NCBI GenBank assembly: GCA_022747635.1
Contig: JAKTNV010000002.1
Location: 107,321,369 to 107,385,368 of the forward strand
Reading direction: 5' to 3'
From: Hetaerina americana
Lineage: Eukaryota > Arthropoda > Insecta > Odonata > Calopterygidae
DNA length: 64,000 nt
Shown: positions 23,390 through 34,869 of the stretch, piece by piece
How positions within the stretch are numbered: position 1 is the stretch's first letter
How the letters are laid out: each line of letters begins with the position of its first letter
The notes under the pieces: model-generated
Seen by the model: only the letters and a program-made list of their open reading frames with translations
What the model was told of the DNA's origin: nothing
Databases searched by the model: none
Translations under genes and position numbers: made by a program

Positions 23390-24165
23390 TTGTGAATGCC
23401 CTTAATCCCTGCTACCTTCTCTGTTTTACGTCCTTCTTAACTTATTCTATTTACATGTCTCTTGGTCTTCCTTGTGGAATCTGCCCTCCTACTTTTCCTC
23501 CTATCATTTTTTTAATCAATCCATTGTTCCTAAATGTGTGTCCAATGCATCTATTTCTTCATGGCCGTAGAGTTCCCCATATAGTCCTCTTCTGCTCTTC
23601 TGTATACTTCCTCGTACGTTACTTTGTCCGTCCATTTAATCTTCAGCATTCTCCTCCAGCAGCATGTTTCAAAGGCTTCTATTCTATTCTGGTCCACTTT
23701 TCCAATGTTCCAAGTCTCGGAACCATAGTGGGCCATGCTCCACACGAAAGTCTTCCCGAATGGCTTTCTTGTTTCCAGCCTTAGGTTCTTTGCCCATAGT
23801 AGTAGTTGTATCTTCTTCATGAAATCGTTCTTAGCTTGGGCTATTCATCGTTTGACGTCGGTTCTTGACTTCTTCCATCCCATGATATGCTGATACCCAG
23901 GTAGATGAAGGATTCCACTTGCTCTAGTTTCGACCCTCGCATAGTGATATCTGCATTCAGCTTCTCTCTCCCGAACAAAAGGATTTTAGTTTTCTTCTTG
24001 TTGGTGTTCATATTATATTCCCCAAATACTAGATCTATAGCTCTTAGAGTTCTTGCCGGTCTTCTCGCGTTTCCACCCCCACTACGATGCCATCAGCAAA
24101 CCGGAGCATGTTGATTTCTTCTCCATCTATGCATGTGTATGAGCATTTTGTGCAGGAGAATATGG
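23390..24165 (-). pseudogene. Decayed LINE ORF2 fragment, from the catalytic motif to the C-terminus
   Basis: On the minus strand the sequence begins CIDGEEINMLRFADGIVV at about 24150, the reverse transcriptase catalytic region with FADG where FADD is expected. It continues with frameshifts through TRGSKLEQVESFIYLG-type sequence, then an open stretch (23551-23820) with FVWSMAHYGSETWNIGK and FETCCWRRMLKIKWTDKV, the usual C-terminal signature of a common arthropod LINE group. It opposes the + strand fragments just upstream, so it is an independent insertion. Confidence 0.7.
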
Positions 24166-24169
24166 TTGT

Positions 24170-25310
24170 ACATGTTTGGATCGTGCCTTACCCGCCACCC
24201 CCCACCCCACACGCCTTTGGCCCGAGGTTGCGGCTTGCTATGCAAATGTACCTGTAGATCAGTATTCCGATTGTCAGATAAAAGCTACGTATTTCAACCA
24301 CTATGGTTTTAACTTCTACTGTTGCAATCAATAGTTGCAGACAGGTATTATAATATATAATTAATAGTTACATACTTGTTTAGTGCATTTCTTCAAAACA
24401 TTTAAATTTTAAATATTTACGTTTGCAAAACCTTTATTTTTTAATTAATTTAATTACTTTATTGGCTAAATAAGTTCTAATAGGCAAGTGAAAATATTTT
24501 ATGGAGAGAAAATATACCAGTAAAAATGTTAGATAACCCATTGAACATATTCTTCTCAATCAGAACAGTTACAAAATTATCCTTTTATAATCATTGTGTT
24601 AGGAAAAATTCACGAAAGTAGGCAATGAAAAGTAACAATATATTTACGTCAGCGTAAACTAAAATTTGCTGACTTGGTTTCATATTCGATTACAATGCGC
24701 GCTTTTAACTCGATTCGTCTGTAAACAAATGCGTTCCGGAAAATTCGTTACAAATGCATTACCCTTTAATTTAGTTCTCCAGTAGTCAGAGCATCAATGT
24801 ACCAAAAGATTTTTTGTTAACTTCAAAACAAAAGATTTGTCGAGATAAATTGCGGATCACCCGGATGGTACACATATTTTTCATTCACTTCAACCAAAGA
24901 GGAGAATATACCTCGAATCGGGGATCAAGGATTCATTCAATCGGACACACCTCATGAAAAGCTGAAATGCATCATAGCTCAGTTTCCGAAAGGAGAGAGG
25001 TACGGTCAACGTGTTTGCCAAAGGGCAAAAGTAAACGAAAGCAAATCAGCCCTCCAAAATAGAAAGAGGTATGCGACCAAATAGGAGAGAGACCAAATAG
25101 GGAGGGAGTGAAATGCGAGGAAAAGATGAACCCAGGCTTATGAATAGAGAAGAGAATACCGAAGCAGAACTACGGTAGGGTTTGTGTTTGGGAAACAACG
25201 GAAGGAAGTCGTTCCAGGGACAATGAATGCAATGGGACTTGGAATACTTGATTTGTAATTGTTGGAGGGGACTGAAGGATGATTTGAAACGAGAGCATAA
25301 TTTAAATAAA
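24170..25310. other. Unique AT-rich stretch
   Basis: Apart from a short C-rich patch at 24186-24215, no recognised feature. Confidence 0.4.
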
Positions 25311-25318
25311 TACATGCA

Positions 25319-25432
25319 TACGAGGGTCGTCTGAAAAGTTTCCGACCTCAGAAAATTTTAGACATATCAGAAAGTTCAGAAAAAATGTCTGGTATCTTTG
25401 TTAGGTCGGTAACTTTTCAGACAACCCTCGTA
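25319..25432. mobile_element. Mariner-type MITE
   Basis: A 110-bp element (25321-25430) with terminal inverted repeats of about 28 bp: CGAGGGTCGTCTGAAAAGTT on the left and the complement of AACTTTTCAGACAACCCTCG on the right, flanked by a TA duplication (25319-25320 and 25431-25432). The CGAGGGTNGTCTGAAAAGTT pattern is typical of mariner family ends. It has no coding capacity and would depend on a mariner transposase elsewhere. Confidence 0.85.
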
Positions 25433-25439
25433 AAGTACA

Positions 25440-26810
25440 TACTTTAAACGACCAGTGATTATCAAATGTTAAAAGCAAACTAAATTATCTATTAACTTGA
25501 TAAGTTAAAAAAAAATTATTTCCTTTACATTATCTTTTGTTAGTATCCTTTTACTATTCCTTATATAGTAGTATTCATTTTCATACGGTTTAAAATTATA
25601 TGAATTAGCTAAAGTGTTTCACATGTATTGAATTTTGATCAAATAGAAATTTAAAAGGCACTTTAAGCCCTATCAGCATAAAGAGAATATGAATATTAAC
25701 TGAGTATGAAAATTGGAAATGAAATTTATAAAAATGTTTTCCGTCACAAATATAAAAATATTGATATTCTTCAGTGAATCAAATTGATAAATCAATTGGT
25801 TTATACTCCTGTGAAATATTTAAAACCGTCGCCAAATACCTTAAATTTATTGTAAAACCGGTTATATAAATGTTGCAGTAGTTACCCTGATCTATTTTCA
25901 ATGAAGGGTTGTTCTAAAAAAATTCAATCGATAAATTGAGTTTGAAGAATTAGTGGACTAATACTATGATGCATAGCGTCGTAGGAATTAAAGAAGAACA
26001 TAAGCGTGTCAATGTACGAGCAGCAGCTCTTTGGACCAACTCAGAAATTTATGGTCGAAGTTCATATTCAATTGGGTACAATTTATCACTTCATCCTCCT
26101 AGTAATACAGTTTCATTGAGCATGATTTTTTACCCATAATGATTCAAATGCAATGGTGGTGCTTATACATTGCTGTTTAAAACAAAAGTTAAATTAATTA
26201 TGTGCCTTTTACTATACAAATCTCAATTTACCACGGTATTGAAATTGGTATTAGTATTGTGACCCAATTTTCTGATATTTACGGACGAACTCCAAATTAT
26301 TGTGATATGACTTTTAGTCGTTTTATCAAAGAAAAACGTCCGAGCACATTAGTGATCACCTTTTTTTCAATGGAATTGTGGTAAGAGAATGTACTCGTAT
26401 TTATCTGGATAAGAAAATTCAAGCATCGCGTAAAACAGAATAAAATTTACAGAACGTGTATTGTATAATTTATCAATTGAAGAAACATTCGCGGATCACC
26501 TTTGTGGAACGTGACGCTTAGAAAACCATTATAGTAAACTAGTATGAGAATGTACCGAAAGGAAAGGTATTAAAATCCATTTGTCCCAAGAATCGGACGA
26601 TATTTTAGGCACACAAGATGATTAATTTGATGCTCTTCGAGAGACGACCGAAATGGCACGGGGAGAAAATGTCACAGTTAAATGAATGGAATGAAATGTG
26701 CGGTTAATCTTTGATTTTAATTGGCAATAAATGACAACCCCGATGGTCTGTGTGCGTAATATTCCGTTGAACGGGTTACTTTTGTCCTATCACGTATGAA
26801 ATCGATTCTC
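25440..26810. other. Unique AT-rich stretch with weak coding-like pieces
   Basis: Around 25970-26620 the + strand gives several protein-like runs in shifting frames (for example ALWTNSEIYGRSSYSIGYN), which may be remains of an old gene or element or may be chance. No family recognised. Confidence 0.25.
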
Positions 26811-26819
26811 GCTACCACG

Positions 26820-27900
26820 AATCGAATCACCTCGCCTCCTTAAGGGCATGAGAAAGGGCAAGAAGGGAAAAGGCGAGCGTCTGATGAGGTGGTGACTTTG
26901 GGGAGCCAACCCCACCCCCTGCCCCAACCCCACCCCTCTTGGCTGGCCGCCGAATGAATGGTTGAATAGATAGAATGGTCCAAAAAAATACGACCCCTCC
27001 GGCGCCTCCTCTCCTGCGTCCTCCCCCGTCTCCTCCCGCCACCCCCCCTCCCTCTCCCGTCTCATCCCTTCCTTCGATGCCTTTCCTTCCCCACACACTT
27101 GCCCCCCCATTCCCTCGCCCCTTCCCCCCCTTCACAACCCCCTTTAGGTCGTATCCTTCGTGGAAATGAGCCCCCCCCCTGACCTCCCCACTCATCCCAA
27201 AAACAACCCTCACTCCTCCCTCTCCCATTTTCCCTTTCCTCCTTGTCTCCACCCTTTCACCCGAAACGTCTGAGCGCTCAAAATGAACGGACCAGGCGAA
27301 AGGAGAGAAAAGTAAGAGGGAAGGAAGGGAAGAATTAGTACCTTTTTTTGGGTGGTTAGAAGAACGAGGGAAGATGGAGAGGGAGAGAGAGAGAAGGGGA
27401 ATGAAAAAGGGAGGCGGGTCGGCTTGTATGAAAAAAAAATAAAATGAGTTGGGAAAAATCCGCCGACGCGGGGATTCTTGACAGCCCTACTAACATAGCT
27501 CGGGTGGACGACACTTAAAATCGTTCCATCCCCCCTTCCACTCCACCCACCACCCCACATCCCCGCACCTCCCCTTACCACCATCCCCCCCCCTCTTGGG
27601 CTCGGTATTGGAAGGAGAATGGGAGTGAAGGGGATGGGATGGGTGTCGGAAGAGGTGGGAAAGGGGTGGGGGTCAGGAATGCAGCTCCCTCGTGAACGAC
27701 CGAATGGGAATTTATATTTGATCCCCGTGGTCCACGACCGAACGCCGAAGGGGAGTGGTGGGCAGGCGTCGCGCTCGACCGCCATTGGGCGTCGGGGGAG
27801 GGCAGTAGAATCGAGACTGTGGTAGGAATGGAAAATAGCAAGTCGCGTGCATCGTAATGTTTCGCCCGGAAACAAGCGGGTATGCCTACGAGAATGTGTG
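26820..27900. other. GC-rich island with alternating strand asymmetry
   Basis: The + strand is C/T-rich at 26900-27240, G/A-rich at 27290-27450, C/T-rich at 27510-27600 and G-rich at 27600-27700. CpGs are common toward the right. Overlapping frames on both strands are Pro- or Gly-rich and compositional. Confidence 0.5.
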
Positions 27901-28266
27901 CGTATGAAAAATTCGCAACATGCCCTGGGTTGCATTGAAAGTAGACGCAGGTCTCAAACACGAGATGAAAGTGTAAACCCATCTATTTGTACAGATTTTT
28001 CAATTGTATACCGCCCTGCGCCGAACTTCGATTGTGGAAAGTCTTATAAATTACCGTTAAATACAATATTGATGAAAAAGATGGATTGATCAATTCCTAA
28101 TTGTTCCTACAAATTGGCAACAACTTTACTTGAAATCACTAGTGAGGTCTGTACATCTTTTACAATTGTTAATGAAAGTAATGTCATATCTACTTTCTCT
28201 CTAGAGTATTTCTAATACTCATAACCATAAGGCAAAAACTGAAGCTTTTAATAGCGATTCTATTCA
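27901..28266. other. Unique stretch
   Basis: Nothing recognised between the GC-rich island and the hammerhead-family unit. Confidence 0.35.
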
Positions 28267-28267
28267 G

Positions 28268-28427
28268 TACTACTGTTTCTTCCATGGAAGACGGAGTTAA
28301 ATTCCATCGAAATTATTAAGAAATAACGTGTGTAATTTTTATTTGTTTTAATGTTGTTTGTTGCTGTCCAAGTTTTTTTATTCAACATTTCCGTGTTACT
28401 TCGACGAAATCATGTGTGTCTGTGTGT
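28268..28427 (+). mobile_element. Hammerhead-family unit, decayed core
   Basis: Forward copy of the unit also found at 41.3 and 50.5 kb: TTTCTTCCATGGAAGACGGA, then CCATCGAAATTATTAAG, AAATAACGTGTG, and a distal part ending CCGTGTTACTTCGACGAAAT. Stem I strands TTTCTT and AAGAAA still pair; the core heptamer is changed at several positions and the triplet is ATT. It runs into TG then TA repeats. Confidence 0.6.
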
Positions 28428-28452
28428 GTATATATATATATACACACACACA
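28428..28452. repeat. (TA)n with TG/CA flanks
   Basis: Short TG, TA, CA simple repeat joining the hammerhead-family unit to SINE-A. Confidence 0.9.
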
Positions 28453-28453
28453 G

Positions 28454-28712
28454 AGTGGGTCGCGGTAGTTGGACTACTGACCGGAGGGTCCCGGGTTCGA
28501 TTCCCGGGCAAGGCACTCTGGGCACCTGCAGCTCCACCCAAGCAATGTGATTTTTCGGGTACCAGATCTTCCTGGGAAACCATAACCGGCACAGGGAAAG
28601 TAACCGGCCCCCCTTCACTGATGTGTGGAATTCACACGCCATCGGGCTAAGTGCTGTGTGAACTCTACCATCACCTACCAAACCGACCTTCGGGTTGATT
28701 ACTGTGTTTATG
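28454..28712 (+). mobile_element. SINE-A, forward copy
   Basis: Head GTGGGTCGCGGTAGTTGGAC, box B GGGTTCGATTCCCGGG, body with CTGGGAAACCATAACCGGCA and the common tail ending TTGATTACTGTGTTTATGG, then TA repeats. Compared with the copy at 11613-11884 it lacks about a dozen bases of the box A region, so it is probably not transcribed from its own polymerase III promoter. Confidence 0.8.
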
Positions 28713-28713
28713 G

Positions 28714-28916
<203 letters not shown>

Positions 28917-28921
<5 letters not shown>

Positions 28922-29380
28922 ATAAGGAAAAGGGATGCGAACGCATATAAAGGACGAACACAGGACAAGTGGGGAAGGCGAAATCCAGGAAAATATTTCC
29001 TAGACCGTGACTTGAACACCGGATCTTTTGACTTGCCGGGCCGATGCTATAGCCCCTTGAGCTATCGGGGAAACGTAATTTACACAGATCTCTGCGGGGG
29101 GTTTATCCAACCAAGTGACCCGATTCTTTGTGCAAGAGATGGTGTTATGGAGCGTTTCGCCCACCAAAGGGGAGATAGACGACACGCTAGAGAATAGGAC
29201 AGTAGGAAAGCAATCATGAGTTGTCTTAACGATAGGAATGATGCGATTCGTGGCTCGCATAGTCAGAAGGAGACGAGCCACATTGGTTGAAAACACATTC
29301 AAACACGACAACTCGCCATATGGCGAGCAAATATTCATGCACAAGGAGATTGACATAATAAAGCCCCCGCAGATTACGAT
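28917..29380 (-). mobile_element. SINE-B, reverse copy
   Basis: The minus strand carries, in order, TATTTGCTCGCCATATGGCG, CCAATGTGGCTCGTCTCC, CTTTGGTGGGCGAAACG, the tRNA-like core (29071 to 28998) and the CCTGTGTTCGTCC block. This is the same unit order as at 5381-5812, so the natural ends of the unit probably lie beside TA sequence rather than at the tRNA-like core. The core keeps GATAGCTCAAGGGG and GTTCAAGTCACGG-type boxes but the acceptor pairing is broken in the middle. Confidence 0.75.
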
Positions 29381-29458
29381 ATATATGTAGTACATATAAC
29401 TGCATAGTATAAATATTATTACTTATATGTATATAAGTAAATAAATATAACTCATCAT

Positions 29459-29482
29459 TCAATAAGTCCCGGGACTTATTGA
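29459..29482. repeat. Perfect 24-bp palindrome
   Basis: A perfect dyad centred on CCCGGG with arms TCAATAAGTC and GACTTATTGA. It stands alone between SINE-B and the TA-rich sequence before the Jockey-type LINE. Function unknown. Confidence 0.8.
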
Positions 29483-29578
29483 GCGGGATATTAACTCGAC
29501 TATATATTTATCGATATTTGCATCGACTACCTTGAAAAGTAGAGGTACCGGTATTTATTGAAAGAAGGGTTAAATATA

Positions 29579-29700
29579 TGTATGTGTGTGTATATATATA
29601 TATATATGTATATATATACATATATATAGATATATCTACACTCACATATATTATATATACATATTGTATATATATAATTATATGTACATATTGTATATGG
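29579..29700. repeat. Degenerate TA-rich simple sequence
   Basis: TA and TG runs with interruptions, directly abutting the truncated 5' end of the Jockey-type LINE. Confidence 0.85.
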
Positions 29701-30666
29701 CCACCTGCGATCATTGTGTACAAAATCCTAAACATAACAGAATTTATCAAAAAGCTTAGAGAACTGGCAAAGGACAAAACCTTCATAATCAAAAAGACAA
29801 TTGACGGAAATAGAATACAGCTTAAAACCAAGGATGACTACGAAAAAGTTTTAAACTTTCTCGAAACAAAGCGAGCACAATTCACGACATGGGCCGCAAA
29901 AGGGGAAGGCGTCGTAAGATACGTAATTCATGGCCTTGACCGCGGTATAGATGTCGAGTACATAAAAGAAGAATTGAATGGGGCGAAAATCCCGTGCCTG
30001 AGCGTAAAGCCGATTAGCGAGAGAAACGCAGACATCTACGTAGCGACTGTAAATAGAGGAGATAATTTTGATATTAAAAAACTCGAAGAAATAAAATACC
30101 TGTGCGCACATTCAGTGACCATATCAGCATTTAAATATAGCAAGCCCCAGAGATGCTACAAATGCAATCGCTACGGACACGGCTCAAGGTACTGTCAGGC
30201 CACCCCTCGGTGCTATATATGCGCTGGAGATCATGAGGGCATGAATTGCCCCCGATCAAGTCCTGTGTCGTGCTGCAACTGTGGCGGAGACCATGAAGCT
30301 TACACCCGCACATGCCCTGATTACATTAGAGCGGCAAAAAAGTACGAACAAAAGAAAACGCCCGCAGAGACGGAGAAAAGGGGAGCAAATAGAACCTTCA
30401 AACCTGCACCGGCCATCAACCCATGGCAAAGAAAGGCACAAGAACGAGGGAAATCTACGGAAGAAGGAAAGGACTTGACAGGTACTATTAGGACCGAGAG
30501 CCAGGAAACCGAAAAAACATACGGACATATCCCCGAAATATCCGACCTTATAAAAACCATGTCCGAATTCGGGAAAATGATGCAACTACAAATGCAAATG
30601 TTACAGGAAATGATGACCAAAATAAGCGGCATAATACTTACAAGCGCCAACTATCATGGAAAATAG
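29701..30666 (+). pseudogene. Jockey-type ORF1 (Gag-like), 5'-truncated
   Basis: A nucleic-acid-binding ORF1 protein. About 320 residues remain. The first 130 or so (PPAIIVYKI, then FIKKLRELAKDKTF, VVRYVIHGL, DVEYIKEEL) match the Pre-C2HC region of Jockey and Gag-like proteins. Three zinc knuckles follow between about 30153 and 30320: CYKCNRYGHGSRYC (CX2CX4HX4C), CYICAGDHEGMNC, and CNCGGDHEAYTRTC. The C-terminal tail is charged and Gln/Met-rich. There is no in-frame ATG at the natural position; the ATG at 29578 lies in simple repeats and is accidental. The stop overlaps the start of ORF2. Confidence 0.82.
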
Positions 30667-33351
30667 ACATAAAGATAAACAAAAATTGGTCATTTGCCTG
30701 TGGAATGTTAACGGAGGGCTAGAGCATAAAACGCCCGAGCTTCTTCATTTCCTCAGAAGGAATAAGGTGGACATATGCCTTCTATCAGAGACGCATCTAA
30801 AAACTGACGTTAGCTGGGAACTCCCCGGTTATAAAATAAGACGGAATGACCGAGCCCTTACACAGAGACAAAAAGCTGCAGGAGGCGTAGCAATCACAGT
30901 ACGAGAAGAGCTGACTACCACAGATTTGCCGATTTTAACCTCTAACAATTTAGAAAGCATAGGGCTGGAAATTTTAATAGACAAAGGGAAGATAAAAATA
31001 TACTCCTGCTACCTCCCACCAAGAAAAAGTATGGTAAAACCAGAATTTGACGCCCTCTTAGACTCTGACGAACCAACAATTATTGGTGGCGATTTTAACG
31101 CTAAACATTATGACTGGGACTGCCCGACAAAGAACGAAAACGGGAAACTTATCAGAAAATGGACAAATGATCTCAAAGCAAAAATAATTGCCCCAAACGA
31201 ACCGACGAGGGTACATGGCCAAAATGTCATCGATTTCGCAATATTAAAAAATGTAAGGAGCCCAGCGAAAGCCATTACCTATAAAAACCTAACAAGCGAC
31301 CACTACCCGGTATTGTTAAGCATTGGGACTAAACCGATAATAAACCTGGAAAGGACTAAACGACCCTCTCTCGGGTTAGCAAACTGGCCACTCTTCAGGG
31401 AATCTGTCGTAGACTGCTTAGAAAAGAGCCGCAGCCCAGACACGACTGAGACGATAGACGAGATGGTAGCAGAAATAACAAATGCCATTGTGGAAGGCAT
31501 GAAAAAAGGGATACCGATGGCAAAGAAACGGCCGTATGATTACCTCAAGCTAAGCGATGAGGTAAAAACCCTCATTAAAGAAAGAAATGCTCTTAGAAGA
31601 TCATACTATCGCCTAGGCACCCGAGAACTTAAAAATAGGGTTAAAGATCTTAACAAAAAAATAAGGACTTCAATTGAGGAATCTAGGACTGCTAAATTCA
31701 ATCAGCAACTAGCAGAACTAAATAAAAACAATCACTCCGTATGGAAGTTAGCAAAGAAACTACGGAAATCCCCTACCAGTGACCCAAGTATAAAAACAAA
31801 AACAGAGACCCTGACGACCTCCCTAGAAAAGGCCAAACATATGGCAAAATTTTATGAAAACATTTTACGACCAACGACCCCGGGGGCCGAAAAAGCCGAA
31901 ATAAAACCATTGAACAAAAACCACGCCGGGTCACCGGAGGGGCAACTAATTATCACACTGGATGATGTTGTTGAAGAAATAGCCAAGCTCCCAAACGGGA
32001 AATCCCCGGGAGAGGACAACATCTCTAACGAAATAATAAAAAGACTTCCGGAAGCGGCCGGTCAGTATCTGGTAAGGATCTTTAACGCGTCAATCGCACT
32101 CGGATACTACCCGAAAGATTGGAAGAAGGCCTTGATCAAATGTATCCCTAAAAAGGGGGGGAAAACGCTAAAAGAGGAAAACTTGAGACCAATATCCCTC
32201 CTCTCCAGCCTGGGTAAGCTCCTTGAAAGGGTTGTAGCACCGCACATCAAGAGATACGCGGAGCTAAAGGAAGTCATACCACAAGAACAGTTCGGATTCC
32301 GCCAGGGATATTCAACCGAACAACAGATTCACAGAGTCACAGACTTCATAAGTGACGCTTACAACAAAAAAGAAAAAGCCATCGGTATTTTCCTTGACCT
32401 ATCTAAGGCCTTCGACAAGGTCTGGCATGGGGGCCTAATTCAAAAGATGGAGTTTTGGAAATTCCCCAAATGGATGATAAATTGGACAAAGTCTTACCTA
32501 GACGGAAGAACTTTTAAAGTCAAATGGGGCGAATAAAAAGCGACAACAAAACTGCCAAAGCTGGTGTCCCACAAGGATCCATATTAGGCCCTCTGCTATT
32601 CAACATTTATACAGCCGACTTCCCAAAGCACAGAAATGACTGGCGAAGTATAACTGCCCTCTACGCTGACGATGCCGCAATCCTGGTAAAAGGGAAAAAC
32701 ATGACCTCAATAAAAGAAAGAGCACAAGATGCATTGGACGAGATAATATCGTGGTATAAAAAATGGAAATTGCAGATAAATACCCAAAAAACCAAAGCAA
32801 TACTTTTCGTCCACCCAGGATCACGTGAAGCATCTTGTGAATGTATCAGGATTGGACAACAACCGATTGAATGGAGTCAAAGCATCAAATATTTAGGAGT
32901 GGACTTAGATGACAGACTGACCTTTAAAATACATATCAAACAGATACGAGATAAAGCGGCCGCAATAAGGTCGCAATTGGCACCGATTATCCGACAAAAC
33001 GCCACCCCTAAGGAAATAAAAATTCTAATATACTCGGCAATAATAAGACCAATATTGACCTACGCAGCCCCTGCGTGGATGGGACTACTCAGTAGATCCC
33101 TAATGGACAAATTATATAGCACAGAACGGAAGACCCTGAGGCTGGCTTTTGGGCTCCCCCCCTGGGAGGAAAATGAGAATGTATACCAAAAAACAGGCAT
33201 AGAAAAACTCTCAGATCTCCTACTAACAAGGTGTAAAACATACTATGATAAGTTAAAAGAAAACCCAAATAGGGCTATGACATACACAAAAATAAATAAA
33301 ATAGGCCCCTATGATAAACATAAGAGACCTAATAATGTCACACTCCAATAA
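30656..33351 (+). pseudogene. Jockey-type ORF2: endonuclease-reverse transcriptase with one frameshift
   Basis: Begins at ATG 30656, overlapping the end of ORF1 by 11 nt (ATGGAAAATAG), the arrangement expected for termination-reinitiation. The endonuclease has ICLWNVNGG, SETHL, GGDFNAKHYDWD and TSDHYPV (near 31295-31312). The reverse transcriptase has RPISLLSSLGKLLE, FGFRQGYST, FLDLSKAFDKVWH (near 32390-32430), AGVPQGSILGP (32560-32592) and YADD (32662-32673). The first frame ends at a TAA at 32534-32536; the conserved sequence resumes in another frame that is open from 32524 to 33351, so about one base has been lost or gained near 32524-32550, in or beside an A-rich run. The C-terminal part has SIKYLGVDLD and RPILTYAAPAWMG, both typical of Jockey. 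Confidence 0.88.
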
Positions 33352-33527
33352 TAATACGGAAAATAATTAAATAAATATAAAAAAGGTCAAAAACAACGAT
33401 GCTGGTGGTGCTCCAGAAAGAAAAAGGAATTATATACTGAGACACAGAGCATAAGCCCAACTAGGCGACCTCTGATTAACAAAGCCGCCTAAAAACGGCA
33501 AGGCAATTCGTCGTCGTTGTATATGTA

Positions 33528-33530
<3 letters not shown>
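33352..33530 (+). other. 3' UTR of the Jockey-type LINE
   Basis: About 180 bp after the ORF2 stop with no poly(A) and no clear AATAAA just before the end. The final bases, TTCGTCGTCGTTG, run into TATATG and then the TA tract, so the 3' junction is at or in simple sequence. Confidence 0.55.
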
Positions 33531-33599
<69 letters not shown>

Positions 33600-33613
33600 T
33601 ATATATATAATTA
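33531..33613. repeat. (TA)n microsatellite, 3' side of the Jockey-type LINE
   Basis: TA run with an AATTAT slip at each end, directly beyond the LINE. Confidence 0.95.
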
Positions 33614-34690
33614 AACACACATACTTTTTTAAGAATGAAGAACTATAAATCAATATTTTATTGATAATTCTCCATCTATAGAATTAGCGATAGGACACTG
33701 ATGACTTCCAAGTATTTGTCAGCGACGGCGCTGCTCGCTGCATTTAGTTACACCAAATAATGAAGCATGTACTGTGAAAAGCAGAGAATCGAAAGCCGGG
33801 AAATAACGCAACCGCAATAACGTGGTTTATCCATCAAGTTCCCTCACATGTAACCCGCTGCTGGAGACAGCGGTTTCGCCAGCCACCGGGCTTCATTCCG
33901 AGTGGTGCCGTCGATTTTTTATCATCGCCACAAAGCTTTGTTAAAACCAATTCTCTGCTGCTACTGTAGTTTCACACTTTTGTTAAAGTTTTTGGATTTG
34001 GATTTGAGAAGATAGGAGATTATATTTTCGTCTAGTTATCCTTTTTTGTTTCTTACTTTGGCTTTGATAATATTTTTAAGTAAATACCTCATTCTCTCAC
34101 GAAGTCCACGCTTCCAAATATTGTGTTCATAATTTTAATTTATATTCTGTGAAAGATCCGATAAATTAGCCATTTGGTGGCTTCACACATGACGTAACCC
34201 ATTTAATATTTACTCAAGTACAATAATTACGATGAGACGTGTAAAAGTAAACCCCTATGTTCCCACGGCTATAATGTTTTTGTGATGAAAGGTGGACGAT
34301 TTTAGACAACACTTTATTGTAAATGCTTCTTAACAAACCTTGGAAGAAGTGCCATCTCCTGTCCAGAAAAAATATGTATTGACTGTTTCGCCAAAAGGAA
34401 ACATAATGAGGCCTCACACCGTTCCCATTCGTGGAAGGCAAGCCAATGAAGGTCAAATTTCGCGTTATTCTGACAAACTTATTTTCTTCCACGAATTTTC
34501 TCCATTTAGTCCTATTCTTGCATTATTCAGTCGTATCTGTTTCATTAATCCTCTTTTGCGTGTGATTCATCTAATATTTTTTGTCCAGAGATTCTCTTCA
34601 GCCACATTCGCCTCTGACTTACTCGGACAAATCCTCATCTCAGACCTTTTACTCTTCTTTGATTTAATTTTTGGATGATTCCAGTGTCAT
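33614..34690. other. Unique AT-rich stretch
   Basis: No gene or repeat recognised. Confidence 0.4.
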
Positions 34691-34693
34691 CTA

Positions 34694-34868
34694 TTCTATA
34701 ATAACAAATACGAAAACTTTTGCAATTTTCCAATTAATAAAGATTTATTATCGACTCGTTTAGATGTAATACCTTCTACTTTAAAATGATGTAGTACATC
34801 GAAGCTAGTCGATAATAAATCTTCATTAAGAGGAAAATTGCAAAAGTTTTCGTTTCTATTATTATGGA
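34694..34868. mobile_element. Foldback element with about 60-bp inverted arms
   Basis: Left arm 34694-34755 and right arm 34807-34868 are reverse complements with a few mismatches; they share ACGAAAACTTTTGCAATTTT and GATTTATTATCGACT. A 51-bp spacer itself contains GATGTA...TACATC. The structure is that of a foldback MITE; no family could be named. Confidence 0.7.
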
Positions 34869-34869
34869 A

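Larger units (their letters stand above)
29701..33530 (+). mobile_element. Jockey-type non-LTR retrotransposon, 5'-truncated
   Basis: ORF1 with a Pre-C2HC-like region and three zinc knuckles, overlapping an ORF2 with endonuclease and reverse transcriptase. The N-terminal part of ORF1 normally present in the family is missing and the sequence begins abruptly after TA repeats, which is the usual result of incomplete reverse transcription. The 3' UTR runs to about 33530, where TA repeats begin; no poly(A) tail is visible. One frameshift breaks ORF2. Confidence 0.88.

Noticed and set aside
25970..26620. An old integrated virus or gene
   Set aside because: Only short protein-like runs in changing frames; no motif could be named.
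28454..28712. A tRNA gene at the box B match
   Set aside because: The A box and acceptor are incomplete and the sequence matches other SINE-A copies over their whole length.
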